Shown here: positions 43,444 to 52,751 of the stretch, one piece after another
Layout of the letters: every line of letters starts with the position of its first letter
Position numbering within the stretch: position 1 is the first letter of the stretch
NCBI RefSeq assembly: GCF_042654345.1
Contig: NZ_JBHSGB010000010.1
Coordinates: 1 to 64,000, forward strand
Reading direction: 5' to 3'
Origin: Pararheinheimera marina
Lineage (GTDB): Bacteria; Pseudomonadota; Gammaproteobacteria; Enterobacterales; Alteromonadaceae
Length of the DNA stretch: 64,000 nucleotides
Program-made: the position numbers and the translations under genes
Notes under the pieces: model-generated
What the model saw: only the letters and a program-made list of their open reading frames with translations
The model's database searches: none
What the model was told of the DNA's origin: nothing

Positions 43444-44787
43444 TTAACGAATAAGGATATATAAGATCCGATTGCCGCGTTGAATTTGTAGCGCCGTAGT
43501 GCCAGAGGCTTTGCTCAGCAGTTCTTTCAGCTGCTTGGTGTTGGCCACTTTAACACGGCTGACTCCAATGATCTGGTCGCCTTTTTCCAGGCCAATCATG
43601 GCTGCTGGTGAACGGTTAGCCACATCTTCAACCAGCACACTGTCATCGCCATCTTTCAGCGTGGCGCCTTCCAGCATCGGGTGCAGTGTCTTGGCTTCGG
43701 CCACAGTTTCTTCACGGGCCTGCAGTTTGGCGGTCAGCGTCAGCTCTTTGTCTTCGCGCAAAATGCCCAGTTTAATTTCTTTACCTACGCCCAAAGTGGC
43801 GACTTTGGCTTGCAGTTCGGTAAAGGACTCAATGCGTTTGCCGTTTAAGTGGGTGATCACGTCACCACTCTTCAGGCCGGCTTTTTCGGCGGCCGAACCC
43901 GGCACCACTTCCTGCACAAAACCACCTTTGTTTGCTTTCACATTCATCGACTTGGCGATTTCAGTGTTCAGGTCACGGCCGCTGACGCCTAAAGCACCGC
44001 GACGGACTTCGCCAAACTCGACAAACTGCGCCACCAGGTTTTTCATCATATTGGCCGGAATGGCAAAGCCAATGCCGATGTTGCCACCGTTCGGGCCCAG
44101 AATGGCGGTGTTAATGCCAATCAGCTCACCTTTCAGGTTGACCAGGGCGCCGCCTGAGTTACCGCTGTTAATGGCGGCGTCGGTCTGAATAAAATCTTCG
44201 TAACCTTCAATACCCAGGCCACTGCGGCCAAGTGCACTGACAATACCTGAGGTGACGGTCTGGCCTAAGCCAAAGGGGTTACCAATGGCTACGGTGAAGT
44301 CGCCGACACGTAAGGCGTCGGAATCGGCCAGTTCTACCTGAGTCAGACCGTCGGCTTCAATTTGCAGCAGCGCAATATCGCTTTCTGGGTCTTCACCAAT
44401 TTTCTTGGCTTTAAAAGAACGGCCGTCTTTTAAAGTAACCTCAATTTCATCTGCTTCATTAATGACGTGATGGTTGGTGACTACGTAACCTTTTTTCGCG
44501 TCAATAATCACGCCTGAGCCTAAACCTCGGAAAGGCTGCTCCTGACGTAATTCGCCACGACCAAAGAATTGTTCAAGGCCACCCGGCAAGCGGGCTTTGA
44601 CTTCGCGGCTGCCCGCGACCGAGATATTGACAACTGCAGGAGTGACTTGCTCCAGCATAGGAGCAAGGCTCGGCATTTCCTGCGAGTCTGAACCAAAAAA
44701 CGGAATTTTTGCCTCGGCTGGCGCAACCGGCGCCAGCACTAAGGTTGCCAGAATAGCTGCGGTTAAAACAGAAAACTGCGACTTCAT
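43444..44787 (-). CDS. degQ: Periplasmic serine protease DegQ/DegP (Do family)
   Basis: A 447-residue periplasmic protease and chaperone with a signal peptide (1-26, cleavage near PAEAK), the triad His in VVTNHHVIN, Asp in ESDIALLQ and Ser in NSGNSGGALVN, and two PDZ domains (about 265-350 and 360-447). The place directly before degS identifies it as the DegQ-type member by synteny; DegP and DegQ cannot be separated on sequence alone here. Confidence 0.94.
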   Translation of the reverse strand: MKSQFSVLTAAILATLVLAPVAPAEAKIPFFGSDSQEMPSLAPMLEQVTPAVVNISVAGSREVKARLPGGLEQFFGRGELRQEQPFRGLGSGVIIDAKKGYVVTNHHVINEADEIEVTLKDGRSFKAKKIGEDPESDIALLQIEADGLTQVELADSDALRVGDFTVAIGNPFGLGQTVTSGIVSALGRSGLGIEGYEDFIQTDAAINSGNSGGALVNLKGELIGINTAILGPNGGNIGIGFAIPANMMKNLVAQFVEFGEVRRGALGVSGRDLNTEIAKSMNVKANKGGFVQEVVPGSAAEKAGLKSGDVITHLNGKRIESFTELQAKVATLGVGKEIKLGILREDKELTLTAKLQAREETVAEAKTLHPMLEGATLKDGDDSVLVEDVANRSPAAMIGLEKGDQIIGVSRVKVANTKQLKELLSKASGTTALQIQRGNRILYILIR

Positions 44788-44846
44788 AAGAGGTAATGCT
44801 CCTTACAGGGACGACGCCACTAAGAATGCGTTACCAGTCAAAAAGT

Positions 44847-45305
44847 TCAATTGTCTGAAGCAGTGCGCTCGGTGTGTGATCGCATCAGGCCACTGGCATC
44901 GGCAGAATAGTCCAGCGGCTGATGTGAAGCTTGATCGTTCACCTTGCGACGCTCATCCAGTTTGTGAATTGACTGGCGGATTTGGGCCGCGGTGTCGCCA
45001 GCAAAATAGTTGACGTCACTACGGGGTTCAAAACCTGGCCGTTCAATTAACTGCATTTTGGTTTGCGCCATATGACGGGCGATTTTGTCATAGTGTTCAT
45101 GCAACTGATTCATTAGTTGATGTGTGGTATCAATATGCTCGGTCACATCAGCACGATACTGCTGTAACTGTTGTTTGGTTTCGTTCAGTTCCAGCTGCAG
45201 TTTGTTCTGATTAAACTGGCGCATACAGTAAAACCGGGTTGCCACTATGCCAACCACCAAACCTGCGATTAACCAGGCCAAGGCAAAAGTAACAGTCATA
45301 TCCAC
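44847..45305 (-). CDS. zapG: Cell-division/envelope protein ZapG (YhcB)
   Basis: A 152-residue DUF1043 protein with one N-terminal helix (VTFALAWLIAGLVVGIVATRFY) and a coiled-coil region (about 30-85). E. coli YhcB interacts with divisome and envelope components. It is the first gene of the leftward zapG-degQ-degS series and divergent from zapE, as in E. coli. Confidence 0.92.
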   Translation of the reverse strand: MDMTVTFALAWLIAGLVVGIVATRFYCMRQFNQNKLQLELNETKQQLQQYRADVTEHIDTTHQLMNQLHEHYDKIARHMAQTKMQLIERPGFEPRSDVNYFAGDTAAQIRQSIHKLDERRKVNDQASHQPLDYSADASGLMRSHTERTASDN

Positions 45306-45489
45306 TCCTGATAAAAAAGCTCATTCCACAGCAGTTTAACCCAACTTCACCCACGAAGTGGTAAGTCGAGCTGCTACTGATGGCACTTTTTTCTGTGAAA
45401 CAAAAGTCTGAGCTCTCTCCCTGAGTGGCTGCCATGTTACTATTGCCGACATTATTTAAGGCTGACGCAGTAATTTTTCAATCCGTTGT

Positions 45490-46584
45490 ATGAGCACTCC
45501 ATTACAAAAATATCAGCAGGATCTGACCCGGGACGATTTCCAGTTTGATGCAGCCCAGCAACATGCAGTGAACCAGCTGCAGCGGTTGTTTGATGATTTT
45601 GTTGGCCGCACTCCGGCCAAAGCCAGCTTATGGCAGAAACTGACCGGCAAAGGCGCGGGGCAGCAACCCCTAAAAGGTTTGTATTTCTGGGGTGGGGTCG
45701 GCCGGGGGAAAACCTATCTGGTGGATACCTTCTACGAGTGCCTGCCGACACAACGCAAATTACGTATTCACTTTCACCGTTTTATGCACAAGGTGCATGA
45801 CGAGCTGAAAACCCTCGGTGGTGTCGCCGACCCGCTGAAAGTGGTCGCAGACCGCTTTAAAGCAGAAACCGACATTTTGTGTTTTGACGAGTTTTTCGTC
45901 TCTGATATTACCGACGCGATGATTCTGGGTACCCTGATGCAGGAATTGTTTGCCCGTGGCATTACGCTGGTGGCGACGTCGAACATTGAACCCGACGGTT
46001 TGTACCGTAATGGTCTGCAACGCGCCCGCTTCCTGCCGGCTATTGCGTTAATAAAGCAGCATACCGAGATAGTAAATGTGGACAGTGGGATCGATTACCG
46101 GCTGCGTACACTGGAACAAGCCGAAATTTACCATTCACCGCTGGATGAAAAAGCCGAAGCCAACCTGCATTGTTACTTTGACGCTTTGTCTGTCGAGCCG
46201 CGTCAAACTGATGTCAGTATCGAAATTGCCGGGCGTCAGTTGAAAAGCCGCAAAGAAGCCGACGGCATTATCTGGTTTGAGTTCAGTGAGCTCTGTGAAA
46301 CAGCGCGCAGTCAGTACGACTATATGGAGCTGAGCAAGCTGTACCATACGGTATTGCTGGCCAACGTAACCCAGATGGGACAAAGCAAAGATGATGTAGC
46401 ACGCCGCTTTATTGCGCTGGTGGACGAGTTTTACGAGCGTCACGTGAAGCTGATTATCTCTGCAGCCATTCCGATGGAGCAGCTCTATACCGAAGGCATT
46501 TTGTCTTTTGAGTTCAAACGTTGTCTTAGCCGGCTGCAGGAGATGCAGTCGCGTGACTACCTGGCGCGTGAACATTTGCCGTAA
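45490..46584 (+). CDS. zapE: Cell division ATPase ZapE
   Basis: A 364-residue AFG1-like P-loop ATPase associated with late cell division. Walker A is GGVGRGKTYL (near 73-82) and Walker B is ILCFDEFFVSDI. FHRFMHKVHDEL and the C-terminal FEFKRCLSRLQEMQS are typical. E. coli ZapE is 375 aa. Confidence 0.95.
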   Translation: MSTPLQKYQQDLTRDDFQFDAAQQHAVNQLQRLFDDFVGRTPAKASLWQKLTGKGAGQQPLKGLYFWGGVGRGKTYLVDTFYECLPTQRKLRIHFHRFMHKVHDELKTLGGVADPLKVVADRFKAETDILCFDEFFVSDITDAMILGTLMQELFARGITLVATSNIEPDGLYRNGLQRARFLPAIALIKQHTEIVNVDSGIDYRLRTLEQAEIYHSPLDEKAEANLHCYFDALSVEPRQTDVSIEIAGRQLKSRKEADGIIWFEFSELCETARSQYDYMELSKLYHTVLLANVTQMGQSKDDVARRFIALVDEFYERHVKLIISAAIPMEQLYTEGILSFEFKRCLSRLQEMQSRDYLAREHLP

Positions 46585-46760
46585 TTTTTCGGCAAGTGGC
46601 TGTTTTTTGTTAATTCCTCCTGTATAATCCCGCGCCGGCCCACGTTACAGCCTGAAATCTGCCTTAGCCAGGCAGTGTTGTACTCGAAGGGGTACGTTCA
46701 AGCGATCCGGTGAAGGCCGGATTATAGGTGTAACAGCTTTATTTAATTGGGTAGTTTTTG
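46585..46760 (+). promoter_or_regulatory. rplM-rpsI promoter and long leader
   Basis: A perfect -10 (TATAAT, 46623-46628) stands without a good -35, so initiation depends on other elements or is helped by fast-growth regulation. It gives a leader of about 125 nt before rplM, with possible hairpins (GTAC around 46681-46697; CCGG around 46709-46725). A small hairpin at 46576-46595 with a later T-run may end zapE transcripts. Whether the leader binds L13 or S9 is untested. Confidence 0.5.
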
Positions 46761-47189
46761 ATGAAAACTTTTACTGCTAAACCAGAAAGCGTACAACGCG
46801 ACTGGTACGTTGTTGATGCTTCAGGTAAAACCCTGGGTCGTCTGGCAACAGAAATCGCCGCTCGCCTGCGTGGCAAGCATAAGCCAGAATACACTCCTCA
46901 CGTTGACACCGGCGATTACATCGTTGTTGTAAATGCTGAGAAAGTGGCTGTTACTGGCAAAAAAGCACAAGACAAAATGTACTACTCTCACAGTGGTTTC
47001 CCAGGTGGTATCAAAGAAATCAACTTTGAAAAATTAATCGCCAAGAAACCGGAGATGGTACTGGAAGCTGCTATCAAAGGCATGCTGCCAAAAGGCCCAC
47101 TGGGTCGTGCTATGTTCCGTAAACTGAAAGTGTATGCAGGCGCCGAGCATCAACATGCTGCTCAGCAACCGCAAGTATTAGACATCTAA
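46761..47189 (+). CDS. rplM: 50S ribosomal protein L13
   Basis: A 142-residue protein beginning MKTFTAKPE and ending HNHAAQQPQVLDI-like (HQHAAQQPQVLDI), with GKTLGRLAT and KGMLPKGPLGRAMFRKLKVYAG. The frame opens with a TTG one codon upstream, but the ATG matches the family start. rpsI follows 12 nt later. Confidence 0.98.
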   Translation: MKTFTAKPESVQRDWYVVDASGKTLGRLATEIAARLRGKHKPEYTPHVDTGDYIVVVNAEKVAVTGKKAQDKMYYSHSGFPGGIKEINFEKLIAKKPEMVLEAAIKGMLPKGPLGRAMFRKLKVYAGAEHQHAAQQPQVLDI

Positions 47190-47201
47190 CGGGAGCAGAA
47201 C

Positions 47202-47594
47202 ATGGCAACTAATCAATATTACGGTACTGGTCGTCGTAAGACCTCTACAGCTCGCGTATTCATCAAAGCTGGTTCAGGTAACATCGTTATCAACCAACGC
47301 TCTATCACTGAATACTTCGGTCGTGAAACTGCTCGTATGGTTGTAATGCAGCCATTAGAGCTGGTGGATATGGTTGGTAAATTTGACCTGTACGTCACTG
47401 TTAAAGGTGGTGGTATCTCTGGTCAAGCCGGCGCTATCCGTCACGGTATCACCCGTGCGCTGATGGAATTCGACGAATCTCTGCGCCCAGCTCTGCGTAA
47501 AGCCGGCTTCGTTACACGTGACGCTCGTCAGGTTGAACGTAAGAAAATCGGTCTGCACAAAGCGCGTAAGCGTCCACAGTACTCAAAACGTTAA
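47202..47594 (+). CDS. rpsI: 30S ribosomal protein S9
   Basis: A 130-residue protein with YYGTGRRKTSTARVF and the conserved basic C-terminus KARKRPQYSKR that reaches the P-site tRNA. It ends the rplM-rpsI transcript before a strong terminator. Confidence 0.98.
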   Translation: MATNQYYGTGRRKTSTARVFIKAGSGNIVINQRSITEYFGRETARMVVMQPLELVDMVGKFDLYVTVKGGGISGQAGAIRHGITRALMEFDESLRPALRKAGFVTRDARQVERKKIGLHKARKRPQYSKR

Positions 47595-47611
47595 TTCGTT
47601 TTATGTCTGTC

Positions 47612-47640
47612 AAAACCCGGCTTTATGCCGGGTTTTTTTA
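47612..47640 (+). terminator. Terminator after rpsI
   Basis: AACCCGGC, 5-nt loop TTTAT, GCCGGGTT and a further run of T, starting 18 nt after the rpsI stop. Confidence 0.93.
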
Positions 47641-48002
47641 TGTCTCTAAGAATCAACTGTGACCATATGGTTCTGATATTTTTACTGCCGGCTGTTCGCA
47701 GGCTGAACGAACAAAGTTTGCGGACAGACCTGTCAATTCCCTCTGAATCTGCTAAGTTTTTCGACAAAGTTTGAGCCAGCATCGTTGTCAGTTTTAATAT
47801 TTTGTGAAAGCCCTATTTAATAGCGAATCGGCAGGGGGCATTCGTCGAAAAAATGCGGCTCAACCGCAATTGAATTGGGCTTAATCCTTGTGTAAAGCAG
47901 GGGTTTTCTTTATGATCCGCCGTATTTTTCAACTTATAATAATTGCTGAAATTCAGCCGCTTAAAAAAACAACATTTAAGCGTTTAACGTGGAGATGAGT
48001 GG
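47641..48002. other. Intergenic region before petABC
   Basis: A 362-bp stretch with no recognised gene. Short frames in it are not convincing. It contains the petA promoter listed below. No strong hairpin or repeat was noticed elsewhere in it. Confidence 0.6.
47888..47916 (+). promoter_or_regulatory. Probable petABC promoter
   Basis: TTGTGT (47888-47893), 17-nt spacer, TATGAT (47911-47916), giving a leader of about 80 nt. Confidence 0.6.
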
Positions 48003-48593
48003 ATGAGCAATGCGCCTGTAGACCATGGTCGCCGCCGCTTTCTGACCATTGCGACCTCAGTGGTTGGTGGGGTCGGTGCGGTTGGAGCTGCTGTTCCCTT
48101 TTTAGCATCCTGGAATCCGAGTGAACGAGCTAAACAAGCAGGCGCCGCGGTGACTGCTGACATTAGCAAACTCGAAGACGGGCAGCTGATCCGGGTAGAG
48201 TGGCGAGGCAAGCCTGTGTGGATCGTGAAGCGGACCCCAGCCATGCTGGAAAGTCTGACCCAAGCAGAACCTAAACTGCGTGACCCGGGTTCTGAAGAGC
48301 CACAACAACCAGACTATGCCAAGAACCAACACAGATCGAAAAAACCAGAAATTTTCGTTGCTGTGGGGATCTGTACTCACTTAGGTTGTTCTCCAACGTA
48401 CCGTATGGACGATTTCGCCGCTCAGGTTGAAGGCATCCCTTCAGGTTTCTTCTGTCCATGTCACGGTTCAACCTACGATATGGCTGGCCGGGTGTTCTCT
48501 GGTGTTCCAGCACCGAAAAACCTGATGATCCCACCTTATATGTTCGTCGACGACACCACCATTCTGATTGGTGCAGATGAGGGGACCGCCTGA
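48003..48593 (+). CDS. petA: Ubiquinol-cytochrome c reductase Rieske subunit
   Basis: The 196-residue iron-sulfur subunit of the cytochrome bc1 complex. It has a twin-arginine-type N-terminus (GRRRFLTIA) with one membrane helix, and the Rieske cluster ligands in CTHLGCSP (about 132-139) and CPCHGSTYD (about 152-160). It accepts an electron from ubiquinol and passes it to cytochrome c1. Its stop shares a base with the petB ATG. Confidence 0.97.
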   Translation: MSNAPVDHGRRRFLTIATSVVGGVGAVGAAVPFLASWNPSERAKQAGAAVTADISKLEDGQLIRVEWRGKPVWIVKRTPAMLESLTQAEPKLRDPGSEEPQQPDYAKNQHRSKKPEIFVAVGICTHLGCSPTYRMDDFAAQVEGIPSGFFCPCHGSTYDMAGRVFSGVPAPKNLMIPPYMFVDDTTILIGADEGTA

Positions 48594-49867
48594 TGTTTAA
48601 AAACCTGATGAGCTGGATTGAATACCGCATGCCGTTTATGGAGAAGATGAATCTCCATGTGATGCAGTACCCGGCACCAAAAAACTTTAACTTCTGGTAC
48701 TTCTTTGGTTCCTTAGCCATGTTAGTACTGGTGAACCAGATCCTGACCGGTATCTGGTTAACCATGAACTTTGTTCCTACCTCAGAAGGCGCTTTTGCTT
48801 CTGTCGAATACATCATGCGTGATGTCGATTACGGCTGGTTATTGCGCTATATGCACTCCACCGGCGCCTCGGCGTTTTTCGTGGTGGTCTATCTGCACAT
48901 GTTCCGCGGCATGATGTATGGCTCTTATCAGAAGCCACGTGAGCTGCTGTGGATCTTCGGTATGTTGATCTTCTTAGTGCTGATGGCAGAAGCTTTTATG
49001 GGTTACCTGCTGCCTTGGGGCCAGATGTCGTTTTGGGGTGCTCAGGTAATTATCTCTATCTTCGGTGTTATTCCGGGCATTGGTGATGACTTAACTCTGT
49101 GGATCCGTGGTGACTATGTAATCTCCGGTGCTACGCTGAACCGTTTCTTCGCACTGCACGTGATTGCCTTACCTCTGGTGCTGGTGATTCTGGTGTTCCT
49201 GCACATCATTGCGCTGCACGAAGTGGGTTCAAACAACCCGGACGGTATCGACGTGAAACGTGCTAATGACGGCACCACCTATGCTGACAACGTGTCAGAC
49301 AAGTTCAAATTCCATGAGTATTTCACCAAAGGCGGTAAGAAAATTATCGTTGATGCGATCCCATTCCACCCTTACTACACAGTGAAAGACATTGTGGGCG
49401 TGGTTGGTTTCCTGCTGGTGTTCTGCTGGGTGATTTTCTTTGTACCAGAAGGCGGCGGTTTCTTCCTGGAACCACCAAACTTTGAACCTGCAAACCCAAT
49501 GAAGACCCCTGAGCACATTGCGCCAGTGTGGTACTTCACGCCGTTCTACGCCATCTTACGTGCGGTTCCGGACCAACTGTTCGGTGCCATTGCGATGTTC
49601 GTCGCCATTATTTTACTGGCGCTGTTACCTTGGCTGGATCGTTGCCCGGTACGTTCAGTACGTTACCGCAGCACTTTCCATAAACTGAACCTGGTGAACT
49701 TTGTGATCAGCTTCGTTGCGCTGGGCGTGCTGGGTGTGTTGCCTGCAACACCAACCTATACACTGTTTGCGCAAATTTTCTCGCTGACTTACTTCGCCTA
49801 CTTCGGCCTGTTATGGTTCTACAGCAAAAACGAAAAAACCAAGCCGCTGCCAGTGAGGTTATCATAA
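48593..49867 (+). CDS. petB: Cytochrome b subunit of the bc1 complex
   Basis: A 424-residue protein with eight membrane helices and two b-type hemes. The heme-ligand histidines are visible in YMHSTGASAFFVVVYLHMFRG and the second pair in FFALHVIALPLVLVILVFLHIIALHEVG. GYLLPWGQMSFWGAQVI and the quinol-oxidation PEW-type motif are also present; here it reads PVWY (HIAPVWYFTPFYAILRAVP), and the usual PEWY glutamate is replaced by valine, which is worth noting. Confidence 0.96.
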   Translation: MFKNLMSWIEYRMPFMEKMNLHVMQYPAPKNFNFWYFFGSLAMLVLVNQILTGIWLTMNFVPTSEGAFASVEYIMRDVDYGWLLRYMHSTGASAFFVVVYLHMFRGMMYGSYQKPRELLWIFGMLIFLVLMAEAFMGYLLPWGQMSFWGAQVIISIFGVIPGIGDDLTLWIRGDYVISGATLNRFFALHVIALPLVLVILVFLHIIALHEVGSNNPDGIDVKRANDGTTYADNVSDKFKFHEYFTKGGKKIIVDAIPFHPYYTVKDIVGVVGFLLVFCWVIFFVPEGGGFFLEPPNFEPANPMKTPEHIAPVWYFTPFYAILRAVPDQLFGAIAMFVAIILLALLPWLDRCPVRSVRYRSTFHKLNLVNFVISFVALGVLGVLPATPTYTLFAQIFSLTYFAYFGLLWFYSKNEKTKPLPVRLS

Positions 49868-50607
49868 TGATCAAGAAGTTATTGACTGTGGTGGCGCTGG
49901 TTGCTTCCGGCGCCGTAATGGCCGCTGGTGGTCATGCAGTTCACCTGGACAAAGCGCCGGTAAACCTGCACGACCAGGAGTCGCTGCAACGTGGTGCCCG
50001 TTTGTTCCAGAACTACTGTCTGGGCTGTCACCAAATGCAGTACCAGCGTTACTCACGGACTTTCCGTGATCTGGGTATCCCGGAAGACGTGGGTATGGAA
50101 ACTCTGGCTTTCGGTGCCGAAAAAGTGGGTGAGCATATCACCAACGCTGCACCGAAAGCCGATCAAGCCAGATGGTTTGGCGCAGCGCCACCAGATCTGA
50201 CCAACGTGGCCCGTGTACGCGGTCCTGACTGGATTTACACTTACCTGCGTTCATTCTATGTGGACCCAAGCCGTCCATTTGGCGTGAACAACAAAGTGTT
50301 CCCAATGGTGGGTATGCCACACGTACTGCAAGAGCTGCAGGGTATTCCTTATGAAGCCACTGAAACCCGTCTGGTCGATGGTGTTCCGGTTGAAGTTCAT
50401 GTCGGTATCAAAACCGACGGTTCAGGTGAGCTGAGCACGGAAGAATACGACCGCGCCGTAGGCGACCTGGTGAACTACCTGGAGTATGCCGGTGAGCCGT
50501 CCAAGCTGGAATCTCACAGCTTAGGTATTAAGGTCATGATCTTCTTAGTGATCTTCTTTATCTTCGCCTTCTTGCTGAAGAAGGAATACTGGCGCGACGT
50601 GCACTGA
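49867..50607 (+). CDS. petC: Cytochrome c1 subunit of the bc1 complex
   Basis: A 246-residue protein with a signal peptide (1-19, cleavage AVMAAG), the covalent heme motif CLGCH near 57-61, an axial methionine likely in the MVGMPHVLQ segment, and a C-terminal anchor helix (VMIFLVIFFIFAFLL). ATG 49867 overlaps the petB stop (TAATG); the frame extends upstream only inside petB. Confidence 0.96.
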   Translation: MIKKLLTVVALVASGAVMAAGGHAVHLDKAPVNLHDQESLQRGARLFQNYCLGCHQMQYQRYSRTFRDLGIPEDVGMETLAFGAEKVGEHITNAAPKADQARWFGAAPPDLTNVARVRGPDWIYTYLRSFYVDPSRPFGVNNKVFPMVGMPHVLQELQGIPYEATETRLVDGVPVEVHVGIKTDGSGELSTEEYDRAVGDLVNYLEYAGEPSKLESHSLGIKVMIFLVIFFIFAFLLKKEYWRDVH

Positions 50608-50626
50608 GTGCACACGCCACGCCGAT

Positions 50627-50656
50627 AAAGGGGCCTGTTGGCCCCTTTGTATTTTG
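50627..50656 (+). terminator. Terminator after petC
   Basis: AAAGGGGCC, loop TGTT, GGCCCCTTT followed by GTATTTT, beginning 20 nt after the petC stop. Confidence 0.85.
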
Positions 50657-50753
50657 GCCCTCTGGTGCTGCATTCAAGTCGTCATCAGGGGAAAACACAG
50701 ACCCAAGTCAGTTGAAGTAGTGCAGCGACGACGGGTACGAGCCGGAGGAAAAA

Positions 50754-51383
50754 ATGAGTCAAACCGCCAACAGACGTACTGGCATGACCTTATTTTCGGA
50801 CAAAGATGAGCTATACAGCCACATAGTACGCATTGTGCTGGCCGAAAAAGGTGTGGCCCATGACCTGGTGTTAGTGAAACCAGAGCAAGTCCCGGAAGAC
50901 GTATACGAAGTGAACCCTTATGGCAGCCTGCCCACTTTAATTGACCGTGAGCTGTCGGTATTTAAAGCGCCTATTATCAATGAATACCTGGATGAGCGTT
51001 TTCCTCACCCGCCGCTGATGCCGGTGTACCCGGTGGCCCGAGCCAATACCCGTCTGATGATGCACCGCATTGAGCAGGACTGGTTTAGCCTGGCGAAAAA
51101 AATTCTGAGCCACAGTGATGATGCTGCTGTCGCCCGCCGCGACCTGCGCGAAGGTTTATTGGCAATGGCGCCGCTGTTTCAGGAAAACACCTTTTTCCTC
51201 AGCGACGAATTCAGTCTGGTCGATTGTTATCTGGCCGCATTATTGTGGCGTCTACCGGCTATGGGGATTGAATTGTCCGGAGCTGGCAGTAAAGCTCTGA
51301 ACCTGTATATGGGGCGCATTTTTGAGCGCGATGGTTTTCAGCAGTCTCTGACCAGCGCTGAGCGCGAGATCAGAAGAGGGTAA
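50754..51383 (+). CDS. sspA: Stringent starvation protein A
   Basis: A 209-residue glutathione-S-transferase-fold protein that binds RNA polymerase and supports acid and stationary-phase survival. It contains MTLFSDKDELYSHIVRIVLAEKGV and the conserved LVDCYLAALLWRLP. The ribosome binding site is a strong GGAGGAAAAA. sspB follows 4 nt later, the usual pair. Confidence 0.96.
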   Translation: MSQTANRRTGMTLFSDKDELYSHIVRIVLAEKGVAHDLVLVKPEQVPEDVYEVNPYGSLPTLIDRELSVFKAPIINEYLDERFPHPPLMPVYPVARANTRLMMHRIEQDWFSLAKKILSHSDDAAVARRDLREGLLAMAPLFQENTFFLSDEFSLVDCYLAALLWRLPAMGIELSGAGSKALNLYMGRIFERDGFQQSLTSAEREIRRG

Positions 51384-51387
51384 TTGC

Positions 51388-51813
51388 ATGGACATGACCT
51401 CCAACAAACCTTATTTAGTGCGTGCTTTTTACGACTGGATTGTCGATAACAACCTGACGCCTTACCTGGTGGTCAACGCCACAGTGCGCGGGGTAAAAGT
51501 GCCCCAGCAGCATGTGCAGAACGGCCAGATTGTATTGAATATTAACCCGTCTGCCATTGGCAACCTGCAAATGGGCAACGACTTCATCAGCTTTAATGCC
51601 CGCTTTGGTGGTCAACCTTTCGCACTGTCGGTGCCTGTCAAAGCCGTGTTGGCTATTTATGCCCGCGAAAACGGTGCCGGTACCATGTTTGAAGCCGAGC
51701 TGGACGAAGAAGAAATTGACGTGGACCTGGAGCTGGACGACGACCTTCCGGAGCCGTCAGAACCAACTCCACCGGCCGCTAAAAAAGTCTCTCACTTAAA
51801 AGTGATCAAATAA
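51388..51813 (+). CDS. sspB: ClpXP adaptor SspB
   Basis: A 141-residue adaptor that delivers ssrA-tagged proteins to ClpXP. The folded domain covers residues about 5-100 (PYLVRAFYDWIVDNNLTPYL at the start; ARFGGQPFALSVPVKAVLAIYARENG). A flexible acidic linker then leads to a C-terminal ClpX-binding tail (KKVSHLKVIK), the same arrangement as in E. coli (165 aa) but with a shorter linker. Confidence 0.95.
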   Translation: MDMTSNKPYLVRAFYDWIVDNNLTPYLVVNATVRGVKVPQQHVQNGQIVLNINPSAIGNLQMGNDFISFNARFGGQPFALSVPVKAVLAIYARENGAGTMFEAELDEEEIDVDLELDDDLPEPSEPTPPAAKKVSHLKVIK

Positions 51814-51828
51814 GTCACCTCAGATAAG

Positions 51829-51859
51829 CCAGGCGGGCATTCGCCCGCTGGTCTCTTTA
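51829..51859 (+). terminator. Terminator after sspB
   Basis: CCAGGCGGGC, loop ATTC, GCCCGCTGG with a one-base bulge, followed by TCTCTTT. It begins 16 nt after the sspB stop. Confidence 0.75.
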
Positions 51860-51866
51860 ATCCCCG

Positions 51867-52751
51867 TCAGTTCAGCTCAGACGCCACCTGCCAGAAAGCG
51901 CGCAACAGTGGCTCGTGCAAGCGTTTCGACAAGACGCATAAGCCCAAATCAAAGGGTTCAAACTCATTCTGTTGGCTGATAAAACGCACCCTGTCTTTGG
52001 CCGGGCTTTGCAGCGCCACAATAGAAGGGGCCAGCGCGACACCTGTACCCAATGCCACCATACTGACCATGGCTTCGTGGCCTTCTACTTTGGCGACTAT
52101 TTTCGGCTCAATACCCCGGGGTTTACGCCAGTGTTCAAAACGGTCGCGCAGCGGGCCGTGCTCGGGCAAAATCAGCGGCACCTGGTCCCAGGGCACCGGG
52201 TTTTGGCTGAGTAAGTCATTGGCTTTACAAGGGATCACCGGGGCTATCAGCTGCAGCTGCACCTTGGCAATGCTGCGAAACGCCATATTCATTGGCAAAT
52301 GTTCGGGGTAGACTGCCAGCGCAATATCAGCTTCATCCTGTTTTACTTTGTCCAGCGCCTGGCCGGCGTCGCCGGTGATCAGCTTAATTTCGGCCAAAGG
52401 GCAAACCAGCCGGAATTTATCCAGAATGGCAGGCAGGTGGCTGAAGCTGGCGGTGACGGTACAAAACAGCCGGATTTCGCCGGTCAGATTTGCACTGTTT
52501 TGGTTCAGGTCCAGCTGCAGCTGATGCCACTGCTCCAGGTAGCTTTTGACAAAACCCTGCAGCCGGATACCGGCGGCGGTTAACCGCACCGACCTGTTGT
52601 CGCGGATAAACAACTCGACATTCAGCTCCTGCTCAAGCCGCTGAATAGTGCGGCTTAAGGTGGATGGGCTGACATACATCTGCTCACTGGTGCGGGCAAA
52701 GTTCAGGCTGCTGGCCAAATGCAGAAACAACTGGGCGGTGCGGATATCCAT
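51867..52751 (-). CDS. ilvY: LysR-type regulator IlvY
   Basis: Activator of ilvC, responsive to acetolactate/acetohydroxybutyrate in E. coli. The helix-turn-helix is at residues 1-60 (DIRTAQLFLHLASSLNFARTSEQM; SPSTLSRTIQRLEQEL). The effector domain contains VEGHEAMVSMVALGTGVALAPSIV, close to E. coli IlvY. Start ATG 52751 (MDIRTAQ) is preferred over an ATG four codons upstream (52763) by family alignment. It is divergent from ilvC. Confidence 0.94.
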   Translation of the reverse strand: MDIRTAQLFLHLASSLNFARTSEQMYVSPSTLSRTIQRLEQELNVELFIRDNRSVRLTAAGIRLQGFVKSYLEQWHQLQLDLNQNSANLTGEIRLFCTVTASFSHLPAILDKFRLVCPLAEIKLITGDAGQALDKVKQDEADIALAVYPEHLPMNMAFRSIAKVQLQLIAPVIPCKANDLLSQNPVPWDQVPLILPEHGPLRDRFEHWRKPRGIEPKIVAKVEGHEAMVSMVALGTGVALAPSIVALQSPAKDRVRFISQQNEFEPFDLGLCVLSKRLHEPLLRAFWQVASELN

